Source of the DNA: Halanaerobium congolense
GTDB taxonomy: Bacteria > Bacillota > Halanaerobiia > Halanaerobiales > Halanaerobiaceae
DNA: 52,748 nt
Direction of reading: 5' to 3'
Assembly: GCF_004366375.1 (NCBI RefSeq)
Contig: NZ_SOEF01000023.1
Location: forward strand, 1-52,748
Shown: piece by piece, positions 1-13,126 of the stretch
Numbering within the stretch: position 1 is the stretch's first letter
How the letters are laid out: the number at the start of each line of letters is the position of its first letter
Made by a program: the position numbers and the translations under genes
The notes under the pieces: generated by a model
Told to the model about the DNA's origin: nothing
Databases searched by the model: none
What the model saw: the letters and a program-made list of their open reading frames with translations, nothing else

Positions 1-79
1 CAACTCAAAAAGTTATTATTTAGTTCTTAAATTAGATAATTTTAGAGTTAAACCAGAGGAAAATTATATTTCGTGGTTG

Positions 80-2857
80 CTATGAATAATTCAGGTCTAA
101 ATAACTTTTCATTTCCTGCAGCTTTTTTTGATCTTTATCTAATTTAACTAATTGATTATAATGTTCTCCCCAGCTATCTACATGATCTCTGAATTCTGCA
201 AAATCTTTTTCTAAGATTTCAAACAATTTTAAAGCTGTAGGATGAACATTTTTATTTTTAAATTTCAATAAATATTCTTTTTGCTTGCTATATTTATCAT
301 CAGCCTGATTCAACTTTAAATTATCTATTTTAAGCTCTAAAACCTCTAATATATTTGTAAATTCTTTTTCTAGATTATTTAGAATTATTTTTCCAGAACC
401 ATAGATCACTTTATTTAATTTCATTTTTAATTGATTTTTTAAGGATTTATTATAGTTAAAGGCATTAACAATTTTGTTAACAATTGAATTCACTTTTTTC
501 GCCTTGTCTTCTATTTTTATTTCAGGCAAATTATTATCTATAAAATTAGCAGCAAAATTATCCCATTTGACAATAAGTTCTTTTTGAATAATTTTGCTTT
601 CAATATATGCTTTAATCTTTTTCCAAGTCTCTTTTGTTTCTGGAAGTTCCTGATTTAAACGGACAGATTTAATAGCCTCTTTCTGCCCCTTATCTAATAG
701 ACCAAAGAAGCTTAAAACATTCCAGGCATTTTTCCCATTTTCAACTCTCTCAAGAGCCTGATCAATAAACTTCTGATAACTCTCGTAATCATATTTATCA
801 TTAAGCTCTATATTATCTGTAAAACTTAATTTTTCTGCCTCTTTTTGCATTTTATTATTTAACTCATTTATTTCTTTTAAACTTTTTTCAATATTATCCA
901 TCTCTTTTTTATTGTTTTCAATAAACTCCAGAGCCCAGCTTTCTTCAATATCAGAATAAATCTCATTTACTTCTTGAGTAAAATTATATGCTTCTTTTAA
1001 ATCATCTAAATTATTTTTTAACTCTAAGCCCTCAAAATATTTATTAATATCTGCTTCTTTTTTTGCAATTTCATACTTGTTTTCTGCAATCTTTTCAAAT
1101 TCTGCTTTGGTTATTATTTGATTTAGATCAGGTAGCTTATAATTTACCAAATCTTCCAGATTATCTTCAATATCTTTTCTAATTTTTAAAGCTTCACTGA
1201 GACTTTCAGCTGAAGGAATATTTGTCGAATGTAGTTTTATGATCTCTTCAAATTTAGTTCTTTTTTCTTCTATTTCATAGGCAGGAAAATCATTAAACCA
1301 TTCATATTTATGTTCTTCATTTTTAACAAATCTCTGAGCATCAGCTGGATATAATTCTTTATCCATTGGTTCTATAAATACTGCCTTATCAGCATTAGAT
1401 AATTTTTTCATATCTGCTTTGATAGACTCTAATTTCTTTCTTTTATGTTCAAATGATTTTTCCAGATTTGATCTCTTTTCAAATAATTGGGCTTCAGATG
1501 AGTTGGAAACTATATTAGTGATATTATCTATTACTCTTTCCAGCCTCTTAATCCTGTCATCATCATTTGATAAAACAGTCATACTTAATTTTTCAACAGC
1601 ATCAGGCAGCATATCAGATAACACTCTTAAAGCCTGTTCTTTTTCACTGGTCACTAATACTCTTTTCCCACTGGCGACAAAATGAGAGACAAGATTGGCA
1701 ATCGTGTGACTTTTACCAGTACCAGGAGGTCCCTGGACTACAACTCCCTGACTCTGCTGCAGATAATCTAAAATCCGTACCTGTTCTTGGTTGATTTTCT
1801 TAGGAAATAAGACCTTCTTATCCAAAGTGCTGTCCCACTCGGTGTGGGTATCAATTTGACTGTGATCAATTTTTTTATCTTCCGGTGGAGTTAAAATTTG
1901 TTCTAAAATTGGATTATCAATAGCTGAAGCATTTTTTATTTCCTTTTTAAATTCATCAATATCCTTTATCTGTTCAACAATTGTTTTTTTGCGGGTAAAT
2001 AAAAGCCAGCCGTCAAAAATTTTTAAATCCTGACTAATCTTAGCTGAATCTAATTTGTCTATTTTTTTGACTTCCGCACCTGGAGCCAGTCCTTTTAAAA
2101 AATATAATAAATCAAGAAATCCCTCTTCAGTAGGATCTGAACTTACTAATTCATTGAAGACCTTTTTTATACTTTCTCTTTCTGACATAGATGTAAATTC
2201 TGAAAGTTGCTCGTCCTGTAACATCCAGCTTGCATCATCTGGATATGTAATTTTTATTTCATTTGATTTACCATCATAATTAATAGTCATATTGTGGGTA
2301 ATAACTGGATAATTGAGGAATGAATTATCTTTCTGCCACTGCATTAAACCATAACCAACTACAAACTCAATATTATCCTGATAATCCAGAGCTTTTCTTT
2401 CCTGGAATAACTTATTATAAATATCTCTGATTTTTAAAACCGGCTCAATTTCTTCTAACCAATTTTCTAATTTATTTACATACTTCTGATAGCTTTCAAT
2501 TCTTTGATCCTCATCAGAAAAATATATCTCTTCTTCCTCTCCAGTTTCATTAACAACAGATTTTTTATTTATTTTAGTTGGCAGAATGTATTTATCATTT
2601 TCTTCAAATTCAATCCATCCTTTTAATATTTCTGGTATTTCCGGTCTCTCTGGCTCATCTGGCCTCTTAATTGTTATTACTGGAGGAGATAATTCTGTTT
2701 CTTTTTCTATAGTAATAAATTCTTCAGACTGAAACTGATATTCGTATAATAAAAGGTTGTTGTAGTTATCAACATTATAGGTTACCTTATAACTCAATCG
2801 AATGACTTCTTCTAAATATTTAAAAAGATTTAATCCATTTTTTACAATATCCTGCAT
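80..2857 (-). CDS. Large P-loop ATPase / SF1 helicase-like protein, C-terminally truncated
   Basis: The 925-residue protein has an uncharacterised N-terminal half, then a Q-motif-like NQEQ and Walker A GPPGTGKSHT near residues 375-384, followed by VLVTSEKEQAL. This layout is typical of the AAA_11 / UPF1-DNA2 class of SF1 helicase-like proteins. The rest, about residues 430-925, is lysine/glutamate-rich coiled coil. No Walker B (DEAS/DEAQ-like) and no C-terminal helicase motifs follow, although family members usually run much longer with them. The gene ends at TAG 80-82, and the remaining 79 bases do not continue the fold in any frame. It is probably a truncated form and perhaps non-functional as a helicase. 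It starts 24 bases after the NERD helicase gene and has a GGAGAG ribosome site, so the two form an operon. A defence role is inference from context. Confidence 0.75.
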   Translation of the reverse strand: MQDIVKNGLNLFKYLEEVIRLSYKVTYNVDNYNNLLLYEYQFQSEEFITIEKETELSPPVITIKRPDEPERPEIPEILKGWIEFEENDKYILPTKINKKSVVNETGEEEEIYFSDEDQRIESYQKYVNKLENWLEEIEPVLKIRDIYNKLFQERKALDYQDNIEFVVGYGLMQWQKDNSFLNYPVITHNMTINYDGKSNEIKITYPDDASWMLQDEQLSEFTSMSERESIKKVFNELVSSDPTEEGFLDLLYFLKGLAPGAEVKKIDKLDSAKISQDLKIFDGWLLFTRKKTIVEQIKDIDEFKKEIKNASAIDNPILEQILTPPEDKKIDHSQIDTHTEWDSTLDKKVLFPKKINQEQVRILDYLQQSQGVVVQGPPGTGKSHTIANLVSHFVASGKRVLVTSEKEQALRVLSDMLPDAVEKLSMTVLSNDDDRIKRLERVIDNITNIVSNSSEAQLFEKRSNLEKSFEHKRKKLESIKADMKKLSNADKAVFIEPMDKELYPADAQRFVKNEEHKYEWFNDFPAYEIEEKRTKFEEIIKLHSTNIPSAESLSEALKIRKDIEDNLEDLVNYKLPDLNQIITKAEFEKIAENKYEIAKKEADINKYFEGLELKNNLDDLKEAYNFTQEVNEIYSDIEESWALEFIENNKKEMDNIEKSLKEINELNNKMQKEAEKLSFTDNIELNDKYDYESYQKFIDQALERVENGKNAWNVLSFFGLLDKGQKEAIKSVRLNQELPETKETWKKIKAYIESKIIQKELIVKWDNFAANFIDNNLPEIKIEDKAKKVNSIVNKIVNAFNYNKSLKNQLKMKLNKVIYGSGKIILNNLEKEFTNILEVLELKIDNLKLNQADDKYSKQKEYLLKFKNKNVHPTALKLFEILEKDFAEFRDHVDSWGEHYNQLVKLDKDQKKLQEMKSYLDLNYS

Positions 2858-2881
2858 ATATCATCTCTCCAATATAATTAT

Positions 2882-5677
2882 TTAATAAACTTCTTTATTT
2901 TTTTCTTCTTTTTCTAATAGCGGCCTCTGAAAGATAAACTCAAAAGTATTGCCACTTTTAATAACTTTTCTAAATTCATCATACATCGGGAAATCACCAA
3001 TACCACTAACTTCTAACCAACCTTTAGTTCTGCTTAGAGCTACAAACAATTGGTTTCTTAAGGCAAAATTACTTTCATCTTCTGCAATTTTATCCAGACC
3101 AATTACATAGACCATATAAGCTTCATTACCCTTGGCTCTGTAAGTAGTTGTAAAGGTAACTCCACCCTCATTCCAAAATTTATTTCTATCTTCATTAGGA
3201 AATTTGGGATAAAAAATATTATTTTTCAGTGCTTTAGGAATATAAATATCAAATCCTTCTTTATTGAGCCTTTTAGCAGCTCTGACTTTTAGATTATATG
3301 CTTCTCTACTCTCTCCTAAAGCAATAACTAAAATATCTCTACTTGGCGAGAGGCCATCGACTTCAATATTATATTTTATTTTTTCCACTAAATTGTTAAG
3401 CTCTTCCTTACGAGTATTATAGCTGTTAAATTTTATAATATCCTCCGGCCATAGTTCCGGTACCCGGTTGGGAGTCATTTCTTTAGGACGATGTAAGACT
3501 ACCTTCTGTCCTACTGGATTAAAGCTCCCTTCCTTTATTTCATAACCTATATTTTCCCAGTCTTCCTGAGTTGTATAGCCTCTAAGCATTCCGTCTTTTC
3601 TTAAAAGCCCCATTCCTATTGCATGAGCTGCAGTTAAAATTGGGCCAGGAGTCCTGTAGCATTTATTCATAATTTCACTTTTTCTAATTCCACCGGGATG
3701 AAAACCACTGACCAATCTTTTAAAATGCGGATCATCCCCAAATAGCTGTGGTGCAGTAGGTATATTTAGTGAATTCAGACTCTGTGCTTCATCATAAGCC
3801 CAGATCAGACGTTTATCCTTATCTTTATCTATTGTTTTTAAGCTCTGATAAGCAAGCCAGTAAAATGGCTGTTTATTCTCATATTTTATTTCTTCATTAT
3901 CAACTACTAAATCCTGAGCTTCATCTATTAAAACTGCATCATAAATTTCTTTTATTTCAGCAACATCTTCCAACAAATATTTGCAGGCATGAACTAACTT
4001 TTCATTTGGGGCTCCATCTACTAATTTTTTTCTTCTAGCACTTAATGGTTTTTTACCATGAGCCTTACACAATTCTCTATAAAATCCTGGCTGATCCTTA
4101 GCTCCCCAGGCGTGTAATACTTGTAAATTATTATTATTTGGATCATATTCAACCTTGCCATTACTAAATCTTTTAAGCCATTTATTTACCTCTTCGATGA
4201 CGCTATCATATAGGCTGCGGGTAAAAAATACTAAAGCTATTTTCCAGTCAGGATGTTTCAAATGCATATGAGCAGCTTTTTGAGCTAAAAGTACAGTTTT
4301 ACCTGAACCAGCAATTCCTCTAATCCGCTGGGGACCGGGTGGTATTGTTTTACCAATTACCTCCTGCTGCATATCTACTTCATAAAGATCCTCTTTAATT
4401 TTCTGTTTTATCTGACTGCGCTTTTTCAATTTATCCGATTCATTAGTGGAATTAATATCTGTAGAACTTTGAACACTGTGAGTAATCTGACCTGTTAATA
4501 TCATTAAGATATCATTCCAGGCTTCACTGCTCAACTTTTCATTTCCTGCTAAAGTATCAATTTCTTCAATTCTATTCAAAAATTTCTTCGGTGTTAATTG
4601 ATCTTTAAAAATAATTTTTTTATCATCAAAGTCTTGTTCTAACCATTGCTCTTTAGTTATCTCAGGTAAAATCACTGCAGAACTCTCTTTAATTCTTCTT
4701 AGGTTTCTATTACCCTGATAAAGACCCTTTAGTTCATATAAGTTATCTTCAACTTTATAGATCACTTCCTGGCTGCTGCCATTTTTAAAATTCCAGCGCT
4801 CATACTGAGCATTAGTCAGTTCATCTAATTTAATATCAATTATTTCTAAGACTACAACACCTAAATCTTTATCAATTATTGTAATATCAGGTTCTTTATG
4901 TTTTTCGCCTCGTTTAGAAAAAAGCGGATAACGCCAGTAGGCAAGACACTGTCTGCCGCTAAAAGCTCTTCTTACAGCATCCCAGGAGTCTTTATAAGCT
5001 GGTGTTTTATCTTCAATAGTATCTGTAGTTATAAACTTATATTCTGAACTAATTTCAATGCTGTTATCTTTATTAATTTTAATAATATTATTTTCATCAG
5101 CATTAAATACTAAATTGCTGCTTATTTCTCTACTTTTTTCTTTTCTGCCTTCTATTTCCTGACTGTTCTGATTTTTTTTCAAATCATCTATTTCCTGCTG
5201 TAGTTCTTCAATCAGACTATCATATTTCCTTTTAAGTGTTGTTAAGTCTGATGTTTGCTCATCATTTTTTTCGGGCAGTTTAAATTCTTCTGCTTCATAA
5301 TTCCAGTCTCCATAAAGCTGCATAAACCAGACAGCAAGTTTATGGCTTAAAGAAAGCAGGGTTTTAGCAGTTTCAGTCGAATCTAAAGACTCATGTACAC
5401 CTTTATTTCCTTCAATCCTTAAAGTATGGAATACATCTTCAATTTCTCCTTGAATTAATTCTTCTCTTTCCAGTAATTTTAATTTATTAAAAAAACTGTT
5501 TTCTTCAGGTTCTTCTAAATTATCATAGGCATATATATAATCTACAATCTGTTCTGTAAACATCCTTAATTTGACAATTGTAGTATTTGGGTCCTGATAT
5601 AAGTTTTCTTCTGCCAGTTCAGCTATTTCTGCTAAATTTGACCACTTCGTCTTTAAAAAAGAGAAGTTACTCTGCAT
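2882..5677 (-). CDS. DUF4145-NERD-UvrD-like SF1 helicase
   Basis: The protein has 931 residues from the preferred start. Residues 1-120 resemble DUF4145, the helical domain found at the N-terminus of some restriction HsdR subunits. A nuclease-related (NERD, PD-(D/E)xK-like) domain follows around residues 225-300, with EPDITIID and VVVLEI. An SF1 helicase core comes next: Walker A GIAGSGKT near 457, Walker B VLIDEAQDL near 584, motif TTYRAKGNEA near 848 and VALSRTKG near 880. All core motifs look intact. An upstream ATG at 5692 overlaps the ribosome site, so the ATG at 5677, six bases after GAGGTGG, is preferred. It is the first gene of a two-gene operon with the truncated P-loop ATPase. The combination suggests DNA recognition, unwinding and cutting in anti-phage or anti-plasmid defence. 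This is inference; no named system is recognised. Confidence 0.8.
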   Translation of the reverse strand: MQSNFSFLKTKWSNLAEIAELAEENLYQDPNTTIVKLRMFTEQIVDYIYAYDNLEEPEENSFFNKLKLLEREELIQGEIEDVFHTLRIEGNKGVHESLDSTETAKTLLSLSHKLAVWFMQLYGDWNYEAEEFKLPEKNDEQTSDLTTLKRKYDSLIEELQQEIDDLKKNQNSQEIEGRKEKSREISSNLVFNADENNIIKINKDNSIEISSEYKFITTDTIEDKTPAYKDSWDAVRRAFSGRQCLAYWRYPLFSKRGEKHKEPDITIIDKDLGVVVLEIIDIKLDELTNAQYERWNFKNGSSQEVIYKVEDNLYELKGLYQGNRNLRRIKESSAVILPEITKEQWLEQDFDDKKIIFKDQLTPKKFLNRIEEIDTLAGNEKLSSEAWNDILMILTGQITHSVQSSTDINSTNESDKLKKRSQIKQKIKEDLYEVDMQQEVIGKTIPPGPQRIRGIAGSGKTVLLAQKAAHMHLKHPDWKIALVFFTRSLYDSVIEEVNKWLKRFSNGKVEYDPNNNNLQVLHAWGAKDQPGFYRELCKAHGKKPLSARRKKLVDGAPNEKLVHACKYLLEDVAEIKEIYDAVLIDEAQDLVVDNEEIKYENKQPFYWLAYQSLKTIDKDKDKRLIWAYDEAQSLNSLNIPTAPQLFGDDPHFKRLVSGFHPGGIRKSEIMNKCYRTPGPILTAAHAIGMGLLRKDGMLRGYTTQEDWENIGYEIKEGSFNPVGQKVVLHRPKEMTPNRVPELWPEDIIKFNSYNTRKEELNNLVEKIKYNIEVDGLSPSRDILVIALGESREAYNLKVRAAKRLNKEGFDIYIPKALKNNIFYPKFPNEDRNKFWNEGGVTFTTTYRAKGNEAYMVYVIGLDKIAEDESNFALRNQLFVALSRTKGWLEVSGIGDFPMYDEFRKVIKSGNTFEFIFQRPLLEKEEKNKEVY

Positions 5678-5693
5678 TTTAAACCACCTCATT

Positions 5694-5880
5694 CTAAATA
5701 TTATGTCGATTAAAGTCGTAATTTGTCACATATATTTTTTATAATAACTTTTATTTCCTAATATTAAATATTCGTTAAATATTGGTGTTTTCCTGCTTTG
5801 AAGGTGTTTTTCTTTAGCCTAACATAAGGGTATGACAGCCTTATGTCGCGAACTGGTGTATAAATGCAAAAAACCCTCCT
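5694..5880 (-). repeat. Promoter/upstream module, copy 1
   Basis: This non-coding module upstream of the NERD-helicase operon is clearly homologous to 14067-14250, which lies upstream of the DUF6079-like operon. About 85 bases nearest the gene match well (promoter plus AT-rich stretch), the middle has diverged, and a distal block of about 45 bases matches again. The distal block contains GACAGCCTTATGTCGCGAAC. In this copy the distal block holds an 8-bp inverted repeat, ACATAAGG with CCTTATGT. Confidence 0.75.
5700..5729 (-). promoter_or_regulatory. Predicted sigma-A promoter of the NERD-helicase operon
   Basis: On the minus strand there is GTGACA (5724-5729), an 18-base spacer and CATAAT (5700-5705). 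The spacer holds the imperfect palindrome CGACTTTAATCG, which could be an operator. The same layout recurs at 14075-14104. Confidence 0.55.
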
Positions 5881-5893
5881 CAAATGAGAAGGG
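5868..5893 (-). terminator. Rho-independent terminator after the UPF0175/DUF3368 scar
   Basis: On the minus strand CCCTTCTC and GAGGAGGG form a stem around ATTT, followed by TTTTTT. Near-identical terminators occur at 14239-14266 and 17910-17935. Confidence 0.75.
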
Positions 5894-5897
5894 ATAA

Positions 5898-6133
5898 TTA
5901 TAAATTATTCAAAATTAATTCAAATGCTTTTTCTTCAAGTTTTTCACTTATCCAAATACCATTGTTTCTCATATTATTAATAGCCTTTTTAAGACCAATA
6001 TTCTCTCCATTATTTATTGCAGAAATAATTTAACAGCCATTGCCATTTTTGCTTCTCTTTCAAAAACTTCTGAACTTTCTTGAAGCAAATCAGGTAATGT
6101 GTCAGGATACTCTATTTCAATTTTTTTGTTCAT
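5898..6133 (-). pseudogene. UPF0175 antitoxin / DUF3368 toxin scar
   Basis: The reading starts at ATG 6133 as MNKKIEIEYPDTLPDLLQ and goes on to FEREAKMAMAVKLF, the N-terminal half of a UPF0175 antitoxin. It then hits a TAA. After the stop, another frame reads NIGLKKAINNMRNNGIWIS and SEKLEEKAF, which resembles the C-terminus of a DUF3368 PIN-type toxin. UPF0175 and DUF3368 are a known antitoxin-toxin pair. The simplest reading is one deletion that removed the antitoxin C-terminus and most of the toxin. It ends directly before a terminator. The UPF0175 match is good and the DUF3368 match is moderate. Confidence 0.6.
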
Positions 6134-6266
6134 ATTAATTACCCCCATCAATACTTTTGATTTCTTATATTTATACTATAGCATTATAGTTTAAATGCAA
6201 CAAGAAATTCTTAGCATTATTATTGATTTTAAATTAGTAGATCAAACATAATATTAAAATTATTGA
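6134..6266. other. AT-rich spacer with no recognisable feature
   Basis: This short AT-rich stretch lies upstream of the antitoxin scar. It presumably held that gene's promoter. I see no open frame or RNA structure I can support. Confidence 0.4.
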
Positions 6267-6610
6267 GCTAAATCTATCCTGTAATCCATCAGCTTTTTTT
6301 CTATAATAATCAGAAAAATTCTTTTCAATAAAATCAACTAAATCCTCCTGTCTGGCCTGCCCAAAAGCCATTCTGTAGACTGCCAGTGATTTTTATTTTT
6401 TCAGTTGCTCTTAAGTGGCTGCTTTCCCTGCTCATCGGATAACAGGGGATATGTCTTTCTATTGCATAATTTTCTTCCTCTTCATTTTCAAAAATTCAGA
6501 ATGGTTCTAGATCATTCATTTCTTCTTTTCTGTCTGCAGCTGCCTGACTTCCATAGATGTCAGTACTTCGATAATAGGGGGAAGAAGGGGGCATCCAGAT
6601 TATAATCCCC
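6267..6610 (-). pseudogene. C-terminal remnant of a large protein, copy 1
   Basis: The minus strand, allowing frameshifts and stops, reads STDIYGSQAAADRKEEMND, then NYAIERHIPCYPMSRESSHL and further pieces. These match the better-preserved copy at 7918-8169. DNA identity between 6267-6541 and 7923-8191 is high, with a few small insertions here. My guess that the parent is a defence-type helicase rests on the YRMAFGQ.RQEDL signature and is weak. No start or ribosome site is present, so this is debris. Confidence 0.5.
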
Positions 6611-6657
6611 AACCCCTTTGATATTTTCGCTGTGTAGCTTTGTTATAGGATGAAATT

Positions 6658-6869
6658 TTAATATACACTTCCAGTATACATTATCAATTTATCCTGGTCA
6701 TAGACCGCCTCCTCTAGTATTCCTTCAAAGTATTGAAAAACATTTTCATGAGCTGCTATTACATCAGCTGTGGTTAATGGTCTATCAAACCATTCTACAC
6801 ATTCCAAGTCCTAACCTTTTCATCAATCCAGAAACTGCTGTCTACTTTATTAATTTCATATTTTCTTCC
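6658..6869 (-). pseudogene. Unidentified C-terminal gene fragment
   Basis: The minus strand has an open stretch reading ECVEWFDRPLTTADVIAAHE, continuing with a FEGILEEAVYDQDKL-like part and ending at TAA 6658-6660. Upstream, another frame gives INKVDSSFWIDEKV, so at least one frameshift separates the pieces. The composition is protein-like and unlike random AT-rich DNA, but I do not recognise the family. Confidence 0.4.
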
Positions 6870-7061
6870 TTTTTGATAATTTTTTTCACTATATTAATAA
6901 AATCTCCTTTCTGAAATTTTATATAGCCTGTAAAATGTTAATTTATTACAATATTACTATAGTTTAAATTTCTTTTCAAAATAATTTATTACAATTTTAT
7001 CAGTCTATTTAATTAAAATAACTATATAATATTATTTCTAAGCTATTAATATCTAAAGTAT
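6870..7061. other. AT-rich intergenic spacer
   Basis: I see no gene, convincing hairpin or repeat in this very AT-rich stretch downstream of the RadC-like gene. Confidence 0.4.
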
Positions 7062-7451
7062 TTATATTCTGCAATTATTTTTTAAACTAAAACAGCTATT
7101 TTTATCCAAAATAATTAAATGATCTTTTATATCCATCTGTAAGCGATCTGCTTCAATAAAAAGAAATTTATTGAATTTATAATACTTATTATCTATATCC
7201 TTAATATTTTGAGGAGAATTATATGCTAAAATTATAGAAAATGCATCCAACATAAAAGCCTTATTAAATAAATCATCTGTTCCGATTTTTTTAAAAGCAT
7301 TTTTTCCATGCATTAATTCTACTACAGCAGTCATTCTATTATAATAATCAAGTGTTATCATACCAACTACTTCTGTCTTCTTATTTATTTTTAATACCTT
7401 TATAAATATATCTATACTATCCGCTGATTTAATTATTTTGTTTTTAAGCAA
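7062..7451 (-). CDS. RadC-like JAB domain protein with lost metal ligands
   Basis: The protein has about 129 residues. From LDYYNRMTAVVELMHG through DAFSIILAYNSP to DHLIIL and FSLKNN it follows the JAB/RadC (DUF2466) C-terminal domain. The family's metal-binding AHNHPSGD motif reads AYNSPQNI here, so both histidines and the aspartate are replaced. Only the DH before the last strand is kept. It is probably not a metallopeptidase or nuclease and may be structural. The longest frame begins with TTG at 7460, which abuts the AAAGGAAG site. The TTG at 7451 has proper spacing and is preferred. It lies just after the 87-residue gene and shares its promoter. Confidence 0.6.
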   Translation of the reverse strand: MLKNKIIKSADSIDIFIKVLKINKKTEVVGMITLDYYNRMTAVVELMHGKNAFKKIGTDDLFNKAFMLDAFSIILAYNSPQNIKDIDNKYYKFNKFLFIEADRLQMDIKDHLIILDKNSCFSLKNNCRI

Positions 7452-7469
7452 ATATAACAACTTCCTTTC

Positions 7470-7733
7470 TCAAATTATTTTATCATCATGTATAATATTG
7501 TTATTTTTAATTACAGCATCAATTTTCCCAGTAGATTTTTTCCCCTTATTTAAAACAGAAATATCGCTTAAACTACTAAATGTTTCATTAGCATACTTGT
7601 CTATCAAAATTTCTAAAAGTCGATTCTGTTCCATTTTAAGCAGTTCTATAGCTTTTCTTGGATCATTTGCTTCTACTGTTAACTCACCACTATGATATTC
7701 TGTCCAGTTACACTCAATTTTAATTTTTTTCAT
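7470..7733 (-). CDS. Hypothetical protein, 87 aa
   Basis: This small protein of unknown family begins MKKIKIECNWTEYHSGELTV, suggesting a beta-rich N-terminus. A lysine/leucine helical middle (AIELLKMEQNRLLEILIDKY) and a polar tail follow. It has a good ribosome site (AAGGAATG) and a strong predicted promoter at 7762-7790. It ends about 18 bases before the preferred start of the RadC-like gene, so the two are an operon. It has no membrane segment and no visible catalytic motif. Its position among defence remnants makes an accessory mobile-element origin plausible, but its function cannot be inferred. Confidence 0.6.
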   Translation of the reverse strand: MKKIKIECNWTEYHSGELTVEANDPRKAIELLKMEQNRLLEILIDKYANETFSSLSDISVLNKGKKSTGKIDAVIKNNNIIHDDKII

Positions 7734-7761
7734 TATTGATCATTCCTTTCGTAATAAAAAC

Positions 7762-7790
7762 ATTATAATACATTTGGTTGTTTTGATCAA
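7762..7790 (-). promoter_or_regulatory. Predicted sigma-A promoter with overlapping palindrome
   Basis: On the minus strand there is TTGATC (7785-7790), a 17-base spacer and TATAAT (7762-7767). The -35 box lies in the palindrome TTTGATCAAA, a possible operator. It is positioned for the two-gene unit 7733-7062. Confidence 0.65.
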
Positions 7791-7849
7791 ATGGTCATAA
7801 ATTATATGAGTATTATTTTAAAAATAAAAAAAGCAGCCACAATTAAGCA

Positions 7850-7917
7850 GCCACTTCAATTAAATACTCTTTCAAAATTCGGAATGTATTTGTTTAAATC
7901 ATAATTCTCTATTATTT
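7850..7917 (-). pseudogene. Fragment of an Rpn-family nuclease gene
   Basis: The minus strand reads EIIENYDLNKYIPNFERVF, matching IENYDLNKYLPDFETVF of the intact Rpn protein at 17961-18899. Only about 20 residues remain, joined directly to the large-protein remnant at 7918. Confidence 0.55.
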
Positions 7918-8405
7918 CTAAGGTGCCAGATCTATTCTATAGTCCATCAACTTATCAATATAATACTCAGAAAGATTTTCTTCAATAAAATCAACTAAAT
8001 CCTCCTGTCTGGCCTGCCCAAAAGCCATTCTGTAGACTGCCAGTGATTTTTTCAGCTGATCTAAGTGGCTGCTTGCCCTGCTCATCGGATAATAGGGGAT
8101 ATGTCTTTCTATAGCATAATTTTTTCCCTCTTCATTTTCAAAAATCCAGGATGGTTCTAGATCATTCATCTCTTCTTTTCTGTCTGCAGCTGGTATTTAT
8201 TATTTTCTTTAACCACTTCATCATAATCTAGGGATACAGTTCTTAAACCTAGAGATGAAATAACACTTTATTATCTGCTTGATTTCTTACAGCAGATCCC
8301 ACATATTTGCTGCTTCTCCATCATATAATTTTTTTGAAATTTTTAGAGAATCAATTGTTTCTAAAAAATATCGAAAGGGATAGATAATATTAAAAACAGG
8401 TAGCC
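7918..8405 (-). pseudogene. C-terminal remnant of a large protein, copy 2
   Basis: An 83-codon stretch (7918-8169) contains NYAIERHIPYYPMSRASSHL, then LKKSLAVYRMAFGQARQEDL. Upstream, in shifted frames, come LRTVSLDYDEVVKENNKYQL and, next to the DUF6079-like gene, VFNIIYPFRYFLETIDSL. The ATG at 8169 has no ribosome site and the upstream homology is broken by at least two frame changes, so this is a decayed gene end rather than a real 83-aa protein. It lies directly downstream of the ATPase operon and may be the remains of that operon's next gene. Assignment to a helicase is tentative. Confidence 0.5.
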
Positions 8406-8409
8406 CATT

Positions 8410-13121
<4,712 letters not shown>

Positions 13122-13126
13122 GATTA

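Noticed and set aside
7918-8169. 83-aa hypothetical protein.
   Set aside because: No ribosome site, and homology continues upstream in shifted frames, so it is the tail of a decayed gene.
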